From: Lineus longissimus
Taxonomy: Eukaryota > Nemertea > Pilidiophora > Heteronemertea > Lineidae
Direction: 5' to 3'
DNA length: 64,000 nt
Assembly (NCBI RefSeq): GCF_910592395.1
Contig: NC_088313.1
Location: 18,306,437-18,370,436, forward strand
Below, piece after piece: positions 35,401 to 46,100 of this stretch. A model generated the notes under the pieces. That model searched no databases. It had not been told where the DNA came from and saw only the letters and a program-made list of their open reading frames with translations. A program made the position numbers and the translations under genes. Numbering within the stretch: the stretch's first letter is position 1; every line of letters starts with the position of its first letter.

Positions 35401-36037
35401 GAAAATCATAATAAAAGATCCCCTTAGCTTGATGATGCTGCATGTGGTGGAGCAAAGGCGTTATCCCCTCGGCCACCTAACTCCCACACCCAAGTTGTTC
35501 GCTTTCGTTGGTATGAGTCCGGGTATATTCATAAGAAGATGTAATGTTCCTTCCAGTGTTTCCATATCCAAGTGTTTCCCTCCATTGCTTCGTAAACACA
35601 TGAAGACTTCCGTTTTGTATCAGAATGGCTCGGAGTGAAGATCGTGATGTTATTCAAACTAACCATTGAACCACAGCCGCGATATGATATTTCATTGAAA
35701 AAGACACTGATATTGAAATGTAGTTTTCAGAGACCAGTGGGCGTATGTTCATTGTCGTACTGTGTGAATCTTTAATCTTTAATCCTCAGGAAAACTAGAG
35801 GTAACTTTTTATTGCTGGGCTAGAGAACGGACGTGGGTTTGACCAGGCAGATGTCTGAAAGGAATCGCTAGCCTCCCGCAATTCATTGTCCATCATTGTT
35901 CTTGTGTGTTCCCGATGATTCATTTCACGGTTTTTATTGTTTTCTTAAAATTGGTCAAAAAATTGGCCTTGAGAAGGAATAATTCATGTTTCCTTGCCTT
36001 TTGGAATATATATCTAATATGATGCCATCTTTTTCAG

Positions 36038-36148
36038 GTGCAAGAATCAGCCGGGTCAAACTTGGTCCAGCAGAAGACGACACATACAGAGTTAGTAATT
36101 CTGCTCAAGCAGAATGCGCCGGGGGAACTTTGTACGTCAATACTATGG
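36038..36148 (+). other. Possible untranslated exon of the amine receptor gene
   Basis: A block with acceptor TTTTTCAG ending at 36037 and donor GTAAAT at 36149 lies 740 bp upstream of the receptor start. Receptor genes with intronless coding regions often have spliced 5' leaders. There is no direct evidence of transcription. Confidence 0.2.
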
Positions 36149-36888
36149 TAAATGCTTCTAATCCCATGGCGCTTGGTTGACATTCTTGGATTATATCAAA
36201 ACGCATTAGTGGCTATTGTTTGAATCTGATCTGATGCAGCTTATGCAGAAATGAGGCGGTGACTGCTGTGGGCAACTGATGCAAACGATGGCGCAGGCAC
36301 GGAGGGATAACGGAACATTTTCTACGACGAACTGTTTTTGTGAGAATGGCTATCCTGTTATTCCTGATGTAGTCAAACGATAAATTGATAAAAATACCAA
36401 TATCAGGAGTAACGAACTAAAAGGATATTGTCTCATGCTTTAAAATCAAACTCGATATAATGGGTTTGTGCTGATGAAATATTACACAGACGCATATGCT
36501 GGCATCGTTCCTTTCGACCCGCGTATCGCACGGTGACGCCCTTTTGACCGGAATAGGGTTTAACGTCTGCTGTCGTTGGATTAAGATTCTCGACTTAATT
36601 TAAAAGGAATACGGGTGGTGTAGGTCAAAATACCGGAGTGCCAAAGTCATGTTTTCTTCCATTCCATAGATGACCAGCACTAGCGAATATGGAAAGATAT
36701 GATGGATGTGAATACGTTGACATTCTCGTTCTGAAGACAATACAAAGTAAGCCCAAACCATATGAACCCACAGCTTCCGGTTCTGAACTTCCAGTGGAAT
36801 AAGTTTGATTCATGCAAGATTGATGTGATTGAAGCAGTTGATCACCAGTTCAGTAAGAGCTAATAACGCAGGATATTTAACTAAAGTG

Positions 36889-38598
36889 ATGGCGTGCATG
36901 ACTAATCGTGAAAACTTCAGCAACAACACAGAAAGCAATGCTAGCGGAAACGACGTCACAGATCACGTGATAGCTACTGCAGAAAATGTAGTCATCACGT
37001 GTTTGGCGCTTGTGATAATCATTGGGACTGTTTCAGGGAATATTATGGTTGTGATAGCTGTCCTGACAGAGCGAAGGCTCAGGAAGGTTGGCAACTCGTT
37101 TATTGTCAGTTTGGCTGTGAGTGATCTGTTGGTAGGTTTGGTTGTGACGCCATTCGCGATTGCCTACCAGCTGATGGGGACGTGGCAGCTCGGTTCGTCC
37201 CTCTGCGACATGTGGGTGTCTTTAGATGTGATATCTTGTACTGCGAGTATTATGAACTTGTGTGTGATCAGTTTCGACCGATATAACGCCATTACGCAGC
37301 CATTGCAATACGCCAGGAAGAGGACAGCGCGCCGTGCCGCCATTATGATCCTGGTAGCCTGGTTGTACTCAGTGATCATTGCTCTACCTCCGTTGTTAGG
37401 TTGGCGAGAGCAACGCAATCCTGATTACTACGAATGCATGATAAGTCAGGACAAAGGGTATACCATATATTCGACTGTGGGTGCTTTCTACCTCCCACTT
37501 TTCGTTATGATCTATTTGTACGGGAGGGTGTTCAGAGCGACTCTGAAGCGGAAGCGCGAATGGGTCCCGGGGCCGGGCTCGAGTCAGGTTAGCGTCAGGA
37601 TACACAAAGTCAAAGTAGAAGAGACTTCGGTTATGCTGTCTAACGCCGACACGTTGCATGAGCCCCGGAGGCGCCATAGCCACCGCTCGAGTCTGTCGTT
37701 AAGTAGAACGTTAAGTCAGTCTCCCAAGGACAAATCAGTGGAACGGCAGCTTCGTAAATACAGCAACTGTACGCATCTGGGGTACCGTTTGATGCAAAAT
37801 GGCGACACTGTACGTGAGGCGCCGGAAACAGCAGAAGAACCACGGACAGCGATTGCGTATTCGGCGCCAATTGATGATGGTAATCATGGTAGTGACGATT
37901 CAAAAGAAGCAGACATTCCACTTCATACATTTAAAGTTGGCAATACGAGTTCTGATGAGGATGCAAAATGTCCCGAGCAACCTCGCATCATTATAAACGG
38001 TGAAGCAAACAAAAACAATAACTTGACTGATTTAAATGAAGATTCGCCTGAAGTTGTGAAGCTGCGCAAGGCAGCCATCGCCATTCGCTCATATTCTAAT
38101 AGTTTTCCTCGGAGACAGTCATCGTTGCTCGGCTCATTCCGATGGCGGCGTAATAAGGACGATGATGGCGATGGGAGTTTGAGTAACGAATCTTGTGATA
38201 ACGAGCCAACATTCCTTAAACTTAAAGTCAGACGCTTGGTTCCAAAGCGAAAGAAACGGATATCGGTGCCTCAGGAGAAACGCGCCGCGAAGACATTAGG
38301 GATCATAATGGGGTGTTTCATTGTGTGTTGGTTGCCCTTCTTTGTGATAGCTGTACTACTTCCATTTTGTCCCTCTTGTAACGTGCCGCAGCCACTTCAT
38401 AACTCCTTCACCTGGTTAGGATATTGTAACTCTGCCCTCAATCCGATCATATACACATTTTTTAATCAGGACTTCCGCAATGCATTCCGGAAATTAATAT
38501 TCTGGCGTCGCTGTGCATGCTGGGAAGACTGTCCGAAGATTGGCTGTTGCCGAAACTGTTATAGTTACCCTAGCTGCACAACAGTAAGGTCTTTATAG
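36889..38598 (+). CDS. Biogenic amine GPCR, 5-HT1-like (intronless coding region)
   Basis: Class A receptor of 569 residues in one exon. The ATG at 36889 has a good context (G at -3, G at +4) and an in-frame TGA lies at 36826. The N-terminus has glycosylation sites NFS, NNT and NAS. Seen: TM2 LAVSDLL, TM3 Asp113 in SLDVISC (amine anchor), DRY 130-132, Cys before TM3 and in loop 2 (YYEC), TM6 CWLPFF, TM7 NPIIY. TM5 reads GYTIYSTVGAFYLP: Ser195, Thr196 and Ala199 match the 5.42/5.43/5.46 residues of 5-HT1 receptors rather than the Ser pattern of catecholamine/octopamine receptors. The third loop is very long (about 240 residues) and the tail short, the architecture of Gi-coupled receptors. The tail has seven Cys, likely palmitoylation sites. 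An octopamine or orphan amine receptor remains possible. Confidence 0.92.
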   Translation: MACMTNRENFSNNTESNASGNDVTDHVIATAENVVITCLALVIIIGTVSGNIMVVIAVLTERRLRKVGNSFIVSLAVSDLLVGLVVTPFAIAYQLMGTWQLGSSLCDMWVSLDVISCTASIMNLCVISFDRYNAITQPLQYARKRTARRAAIMILVAWLYSVIIALPPLLGWREQRNPDYYECMISQDKGYTIYSTVGAFYLPLFVMIYLYGRVFRATLKRKREWVPGPGSSQVSVRIHKVKVEETSVMLSNADTLHEPRRRHSHRSSLSLSRTLSQSPKDKSVERQLRKYSNCTHLGYRLMQNGDTVREAPETAEEPRTAIAYSAPIDDGNHGSDDSKEADIPLHTFKVGNTSSDEDAKCPEQPRIIINGEANKNNNLTDLNEDSPEVVKLRKAAIAIRSYSNSFPRRQSSLLGSFRWRRNKDDDGDGSLSNESCDNEPTFLKLKVRRLVPKRKKRISVPQEKRAAKTLGIIMGCFIVCWLPFFVIAVLLPFCPSCNVPQPLHNSFTWLGYCNSALNPIIYTFFNQDFRNAFRKLIFWRRCACWEDCPKIGCCRNCYSYPSCTTVRSL

Positions 38599-39014
38599 TC
38601 TGTAATCAACAGCTAACCCTTTGAGAGCCAGGACACCATTTTCTATCATCGACATTGTAACTCAAATCGTCCGCAGGCGCGGCTGTCTCCACGATTCAAG
38701 CATAATCGCATTCAGGTCAGAAACCTACCCATTGGCGGAGAGTTTGGTTGCAGAAGCCCGTCGGTGTCTCCAACTATAAAATGCGCCTCAAAACCAACTT
38801 TTTTACAGACTCTTCGGTTAATTCTATCCTGTCCGCCGCTATCCAATGGATTGTTTTATTTAGGCCTATTATTGTGTTCCCTGTAGTGTTGTAATGTAAA
38901 AATCTTACGTATTGTATGAAACTATTGTACAGTGCTTAGAATGTTCTATTATTTTGCAACTTTTAACTAATTATTGATAATTTATTTTATCTACAAAGTA
39001 TTTGATGGGTTTGA

Positions 39015-39150
39015 TACTGATTGCAGTCGCAGCGATTACCAATTCATGTCGCAGGCACTTGCGATGACCACCGCGAACGTTTTTTGTAGCATGTGATCAT
39101 GATCCCGATCGCAGCGACAGAAATCGCTCGTTTGCGGGGCGCTCTACTGC
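39015..39150. repeat. Dispersed repeat ending GCTCGTTTG..GGGCGCTCTA
   Basis: The sequence CGCAGGCACTTGCGATGA ... AATCGCTCGTTTGCGGGGCG matches, on the opposite strand, 28950-29060 (GCGCCCAACAAACGAGC ... TCATCGCAGGTGCCTGTGAC). A third partial copy lies at 26617-26650 (AGCGCCTCACAAACGAGCGA). The family is unknown. Confidence 0.6.
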
Positions 39151-40282
39151 ACTCAGCCGGGCGATTAAATCGTGAGCGATTGAATTGTTCCAGTGGAAAA
39201 CTCGCTCCAAATAATATGATCTCCTGTGTGAGTTGGGTGTCAGGGAAAGATATCGGCGCTATTTCTTGCTCACAAGACACATTTATTTTTGTATAAATCG
39301 GCAAGTATAGGTTGTTGTCATGGCTAACCTTTGCTTGATCTGTGAGTGAGGGTGTTTTACCATGATGACATAATGGTATCAAAGACTTTTTGGAAACATT
39401 AGAGCAATACACTATACGATCATGTGTAACGTTTTTGGTTGCTCCACATACATTTCAGTGTTTCGATAACAATAGACAGCTGGACAGAGCATGACTTTTC
39501 TGGGGAAACGCAGAAAAACGTGTCAACTTGTCTTTCAGATTTCCTGGTGACAATGAAGGAAAAACAATCAGAAACGGACACTAAAATGTATTACTCCGAC
39601 CTAGAACGGAAAACACCATAATCACTCAGTTCAGCTGGTAGTGACACAGACGCCGCATCTCGGCAGGTTCCTTATTTCAACTCGCGTATCGTAGATTGTA
39701 TTTCTGTATTGCGGAACAACGTGAAGAGCAAAGGCGTGAAATCCACTTGTACTGCTCAAACGAACAATCACTGTCAAATGTTTTAAATGTATATATTGTA
39801 CCATTGTATCAAAATAATAAAACGCGTGCCCAAAGGCAGTTGTATCACAGAAGTGACTTTTTATGTACGATATGAAATGAATAGAATATCCATAGGTTGT
39901 ACTAGTTTCCTTTGTTTCTTTCATTAGTGACACCAAATACTAGCTATCACCGGAAATGGCCGAAATCACATTTTGCACTAAAACAGTCTTTTCTAGAGAC
40001 TTGGAGACGACATTATGAGGAATGCGATATAACTGACAAAGTAAGGATACGGTGGGATATTAACCTTATACTTGAGCGAGAGCATGGAAAATGGCATTCT
40101 CTTCGTTAACTTGCTGGGAGAGGACAGATGAAATCCAGCCTTTGAGCCTTCCCCCAATGCACTGTCATTGCAGATATATCAAAGAAATTTCTCATGTATC
40201 TATAGATTTGAAAAGTTACATTGTCTTGATAGATTAAATGATTCTTTTGATGTGATATTCCTGATATTTGTGCTTTAAACCT

Positions 40283-41517
40283 GGCCTGGTTGTGACCGTC
40301 TCATCTCTCTCGCCATGCTGTCAACACAGTGGAGCAGCAAGGACTGATTCGGCCTGGCTGTGACCGTCTCATCTCTCCTACCATGTTGACAACTTGGCGG
40401 AGCAGCCAAGACTGATGTGGCCTGGCTGTGACTGTCTCATCTCTCTCATCATGTTGTCAACACGGTGGAGCAGCCAGGACTGATTCGGCCTGGCTGTGAC
40501 CGTCCCATCTCTCTCATCATGCTGTCAACACGGTGGAGCAGCCATGACTGATTCGGCCTGGCTGTGACCGTCTCATCGCTCCCACCATGTTGACAACTTG
40601 GGAGAGCAGCCAAGACTGGTGTGGCCTGGCTGTGACTGTCTCATCTCTCTCATCATGTTGTCAACACGGTGGAGCAGCCAGGACTGATGTGGCCTGGCTG
40701 TGACTGTCTCATCTCTCTTACCATGTTGACAAATTGGCAGAGCAATCAACAAGACTGATGTGGCCTGGCTGTGACTGTCTCATCTCTCTCACCATGTTGA
40801 CAAATTGGCAGAGCAATCACTTGTGACTTCCTCATCTCTCTCATCATGTTGTCAACACGGTGGAGCAGCCAGGACTGATTCGGCCTGGCTGTGACTTCCT
40901 CATCTCTCTCACCATGTTGACAACTTGGCAGAGCAGCCAAGACTGATTTGGCCTGGCTGTGACTGTCTCATCTCTCTCACCATATAAATAAATATTGTCA
41001 ACACGGTGGAGCAGCCAGAACTGATTCGGCCTGGCTGTGACCGTCTCATCTCTCTCGCCATATTAACAACTAGACAGTGCGGCGAAGATTGATTTGGCCT
41101 GGCTGTGACTGTCTCATCTCTTTCACCATGTTGACAACTTGGCAGAGCAGCCAAGACTGATTTGGCCTGGCTGTGACTGTCTCTCATCTCTTTCACCATG
41201 TAGACAACTTGGCAGAGCAGCCGAGACTGATTTGGCCTGGCTGTGATTGTCTCATCTCTCTCGCCATATTAACAACTAGGCAGTGCGGCGAAGATTATTG
41301 ATGCGGCCTGGCTGTGACTGTCTCATCACTCTCATCATGTTGTCAACACGGTGGAGCAGCCAGGACTGATTCGGCCTGGTCAACAAGACTGATGTGGCCT
41401 GGCTGTGACTGTCTCATCTCTCTCACGGTGGAGCAGCAAAGACTGATTTGGACTGGCTGTGACTGTCTAATCTCTCTCATCATGTTATCAGCACAGTGGA
41501 GCAGCCACTGAGGACTG
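40283..41517. repeat. 68-bp minisatellite, about 18 copies, two variants
   Basis: The unit starts GGCCTGGCTGTGACTGTCTC and ends AGCCAGGACTGATT. One variant carries CATGTTGTCAACACGGTGG, the other CATGTTGACAACTTGGCAG. Both are interleaved along the array, and a few copies are truncated or carry an insert (40981-40992). Confidence 0.95.
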
Positions 41518-43104
41518 CCAAACAGTTGTGTTAGCCCACTAGAGCTTGCACTTACATAATAATATGTAGTATAAAACTAAAATAAATAAGGCGGCTCGAT
41601 AAAGTGCCATTTGGGGGTAGTGTTTCGTCTCGAAGTTTTGCACGTTTGCAGGTGATATTTTATCCTGATGCAACGTTATGTTTATTTTCGGAAATTTACT
41701 TCAGCGGAGAAGTAATGAAGGATTTTTAATCGGACACTGTCAATTCTCCTTACCACTCACAGAAGCAAAGTCATTGCTGTTTAGTTATGCAGGGGCTTAA
41801 TCAATGACCTGCACTCCCTGTGGGGTGGGTAACATTACCTGTTGAACAGCTGGCTGTAGGGGGATGATTGGAACAGCCTGTACCTGTTGACCTGCTCAAC
41901 TAAGGTTAATGTTATTTTCAATCCACGATTGCAGGTCACCTGACCTTCGAGATTTCGCGGGGAAAGAAAATGTAAACAAACGTATGTGTGCAGTTCAAAT
42001 GTAAACAAAAATGTATTTTTGGTACTTTTGGAGGCCGACATGTGAAGGCCTATTTGGGTACTCCTTCTTCTCCGTATAAAAAGGCGTATATTGCTGATTA
42101 AGGAACGAGGCATTCAGTGCCTCATCATCTCTTATCAAACCAACTGATATTCATACAGCACGCCACAGCTAGGTCCGAGTCTTTGGACAAATGGTTGGTT
42201 TAATTTGTCTCTTTGATATGGCTCCTTTGATATTGCATTAGATTTTCATTGCAATTCAATCTATTCAAGATATAGCCCATTTGAACCTGCCTGCGCCACG
42301 GGTACAATGCTAGTATATGTATATATATTGAAGGGCATGGCACATCCATCAAAGACTTAGTACACTCTCTGGCAAGATTGCGAGATATGAAGGGGAGGGC
42401 ACATTTCTGTTGTCTGTTTGTTGTCGACCATTGTCGACTTTACCATCACCGTGGTAAAATATTTCACCGTAAGCAAATGTCAACAAATACATGTGTCAAT
42501 GTCAACAAATACACGTGTTTTTATCTAAATTTACCACTTGGAATTCCATTGATGATGTCATAACGTCATAATGGTGTTCTCAAGGAGCGAAACGACTACG
42601 ATGTGGAGTGAAACGACTGGGGGCGAAAAGATCATGAACCGAAGTATTTGGTACGTCGGTTACACAAAAGCACGAAATTTCGAAGAGGAAGTGATTTATT
42701 TTGTTTTCGTTGCTGATTGAACCCATTTAGGGCCATTATTCCCGGCGGACAATGGTTTTCCGCTCCATTGTTGTGATGATGACTCATTGTTAGGTATCCT
42801 CCTAAAGGTAATTATGATTTGTTATGAATTGTGCGGTGATGTTACAGGTGATGACACACAGTCACCTACAGGTGCACTGCCGACTGCCACTTCTGTGCTG
42901 GATGACTGCTGCTTGCATTGATTGTACACTATATAGAGACTATCTGTCGGTGTGAGTGTCTGTGATAGTGCAGTGATAAGGTAGCACTGACCCTGACATC
43001 TACATACAGAGTCTATTTACGCACCTGACACCCATGCTCAGCCTTGGTCACCTCCCCGCTCCGCTCACTTTTTAACAGTTCCAGAACCAACTGTTTGAGT
43101 AAAA

Positions 43105-46100
43105 ATGGCATCAAATTCAGACATCGGATACACATATTTAGAAAAAAATGGTAAGTTTGGTATCGTACCGATAGGCCCTACATCACAGGGCCTGGCTACC
43201 TCAGTCCTGGATTAACAATAGAAATCATTGTCTACATATATACTCTTGCAGCATGTACAATGACTTATGATACTGGACTTAAAGATGTCATCATCGCAAC
43301 TTCAGACAATGGTATTTGGCATGAATTGTTGATAATGATAAGAGTTCATTAAATTAGGAAAATGTTTCCATCTCCGTGCATCTTGTTTCAGGAAGAAAAA
43401 AACCCAGCATCATGGAGAAGTTCTATGTTGTGCGAAAGGTTGACAGAGGTCAGCGCCCTGACCCCAACCAGAATGTCAGACCAGCTGGACAGCCTCCTCC
43501 AACAATTGGATATCCCCAACCAATAGTTCCTCACTCGATGCATATGCCGCCACCATCTGGTGCTAATCGCTCATTCACGGAAGCTGTGACACCACAAGAT
43601 TACATAAGAGTCGGTCCAAGGTCACCAAGTGTTGGGAATCGTTCTTTCAAGGAGGCAGTCGCACCGGGAGAACATACCCTTCGTAGGAGGCAGGTTCAGG
43701 AAGATTATTCCGGTTGGTACAATGATAGTCATAACAATCGCCCGCATTCCACAAACAGTGTGACAAGCTCTGGAAGTGCACCGTACAGTGCAGATGATGA
43801 GAGGCGTCCACATTCGATCAATGAGAGCACACCGCACAGCAGAAATAACCGGAGTGATAACATGAGCCATGCACCCTATAAGTCCGTGAGTGTGCCGTAC
43901 AACAGGGAGATTGCTGATAACCATCCAGATTCAAGTTGTGTCAGTGTGTCGTCCAAACCTACTCATTCTAAAAACTTAGGTTCAAATCCCCTATCACATC
44001 CATCGGTAAATGAGAAACACTTTTCCAAACCAACTGCACTAGAGAAAATACCTAGAAGCTTCTCCGATGATAATACGCTGAGGGAGAAAGCTTATGCAAA
44101 CAGTAAAACTTCAAGTTATTCCCATGATTTGAATAAATCGTTTACTGATGCTGTGAAATCTGTTGACTGCAGTAAAAGTACTAGTTCCTCTAATTCTAAA
44201 CTTGCACGCTCAAACATGTACAACAGTATGCCTAGCTTGGTTGAAGACCCAAAGTACCAGAATGTCCGAAAAAGCCATGCTAGTGCTAGGATTGAAAGTG
44301 GAACAGATGTCGTGGATAGTGGTAAAGTACGCAGTAAGCCCCCTGTCATTCCAAAAGTGACATTGGACGTTGGTCATGGACCACTTATGCAGAAGATTAT
44401 GATCTTATGTGATGGACTAAAGTTTGGTGAATGCTCCGTTTTCATCAACAGACTTTCTCAAGACACTTTGACTAGTATGCTACCTGAGCTACCAATACAG
44501 ACACTGCTTGATGCAATTCCAAAAAGTCTTGGGACATTACATACGATTTATTCCAAAATATTGCCCCTGGATGGTGGCGCAGCATGTGCAGAGAAGTCAA
44601 ACCCAAAAGAGGTTGACATTATTAAGAAGGCACTGCGACTTGATGAAACATTGCGTCTGATTGTCAAATTCTTTGCTTGTCAAGAAGATCCGTTAGCGCA
44701 AGTGGAAAGATCAGAAAGTGTGACATTCCATTGTAAAGGTGTCTTGAAAATCATCGCACAAAATAAACAGCAGATCAAACAGAAATTGTACAAGAAAAAG
44801 AAGGCATTGGAGCGTTGTTTATCTGGTCTAGGTCAGCATGGCCCTATTCCAATGCAAGATGGCAAACTTGCCAGCCTTCATGATGCATTGAAACAAGAGT
44901 TCACAAGGACAGTTCATCAGTATAAAAATGCCATGCTGAAGTTGGAAGAGAGTCCAGTGATACAGAAAGCGACAAGTCGTACGAGCATGAGCTCACTGTC
45001 GGAACAAAACAGTCATCAACGTATGCTACAGTGCAATCAATTAGAAGTAGAAAACAGATTGATCAAAAACAAGACACTTTTCAACGCTGTTGAACCAGTC
45101 ATCACCAACCAATTCCTCTGCAGACTTATTCAGCTTTTGGAAGAAAGAATCACATGCGACAAAGCAATCCTGTTCCATTTCACGGAGCTGAGAAAACAAA
45201 GCAAAGACGCGCCGCACTCTGCGCAAGTTGCTCCGTTCTTTCACCGCTATTCAACGGCGTATTCCCGTGTTTTGGAGATCATTCAGGATGTCACACATGA
45301 TGAGACCAATTTTGATGAGGTCAGCGACAGCGACTTGGAGATGCTGGAAACGTGGAGTGGATCAAGCATCCGAAGCTTAAGGGAAAGAAACCCTTCAGGT
45401 AAGCGTGTTTTCTATGAATCTGACGTTTCTGTTTATAGCTCACTTTGAAGAACCTCTCAAATTCGATCTTCTCTTGACTTATGATCTAGATTCTTAGTCT
45501 CACAAAACAATGCTATTCTGGTGGCAAAAGGAAAGCCAAATCTTGACACATGTGCATCTTGAAACTTGCTCGAAAAGGTGATGTTTCAGTAATCATTTTT
45601 GTTGGCCTGCCCTTGGAGTGTTCCTAATGGAGCCAGACGACTCTGCCTAATGTTTCCATTTATTCTGCTGCATGTTGAATTGCATCTTTTCCAGCCTTAA
45701 CAATTGCAACGTCCAGTCCATCCAGTCAGCATCGTTCCATCTCCAAGATGCCGAATGGACTCCTTACTCCAGACTACCAGTCTAAAGGTTAGAATGCCTA
45801 GGATGTGGGCTTTTAACCAAGGCTATCCTCATGGCTATAGAGTTAACCTTAACTGACTTGCAGTTCGCTGCCCCTCCATCAAGACATTAACCCGCAGCTA
45901 ACATACAATTCAGTTTTCATTTTCAGTGGAGAACCAGGCGGAGGGAGCTCTGAGCTGACTATTCCAGCTTGCGGCCTCTTATCAACGACCTGTCCAACCT
46001 CTGAGCTATCAAGTCCTGAGAATTTTAAAAGTTTGCTTTTTTTGCTGTCGATTCTTGCTTTGAGTATTCTTGCCTGGAATCGCTCACACAGCTGACTTTT

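Larger units (their letters stand above)
17000..36036. other. Gene desert of about 19 kb
   Basis: Besides the listed arrays there are a poly-C tract (23868-23889), C/A runs (17446-17463) and dispersed repeats (26617-26650 and 28950-29060, related to 39015-39150). I checked the longer open frames (for example 21371-21865, 21880-22203, 24218-24619, 27919-28254, 35303-35638) and recognise none. No conserved exon-like block with good splice pairs was found. Regulatory sequence for the amine receptor may lie here. Confidence 0.5.
38599..43104. other. Intergenic region between amine receptor and MIEAP-like gene
   Basis: The first part is presumably receptor 3' untranslated sequence. A dispersed repeat lies at 39015-39150 and the 68-bp minisatellite at 40283-41517. 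From about 42900 the sequence is probably the promoter and 5' leader of the next gene. No other coding sequence is supported. Confidence 0.6.

Noticed and set aside
36829-36888. Upstream extension of the amine receptor frame by 20 codons
   Set aside because: It would start at TTG, not ATG, and a TGA lies directly before it. The first ATG in good context is at 36889.
43376-43391. Start of the MIEAP-like protein at GTG in 43376
   Set aside because: This is intron sequence before the acceptor TTTCAG. The phase fits exon 1 with ATG at 43105 instead.
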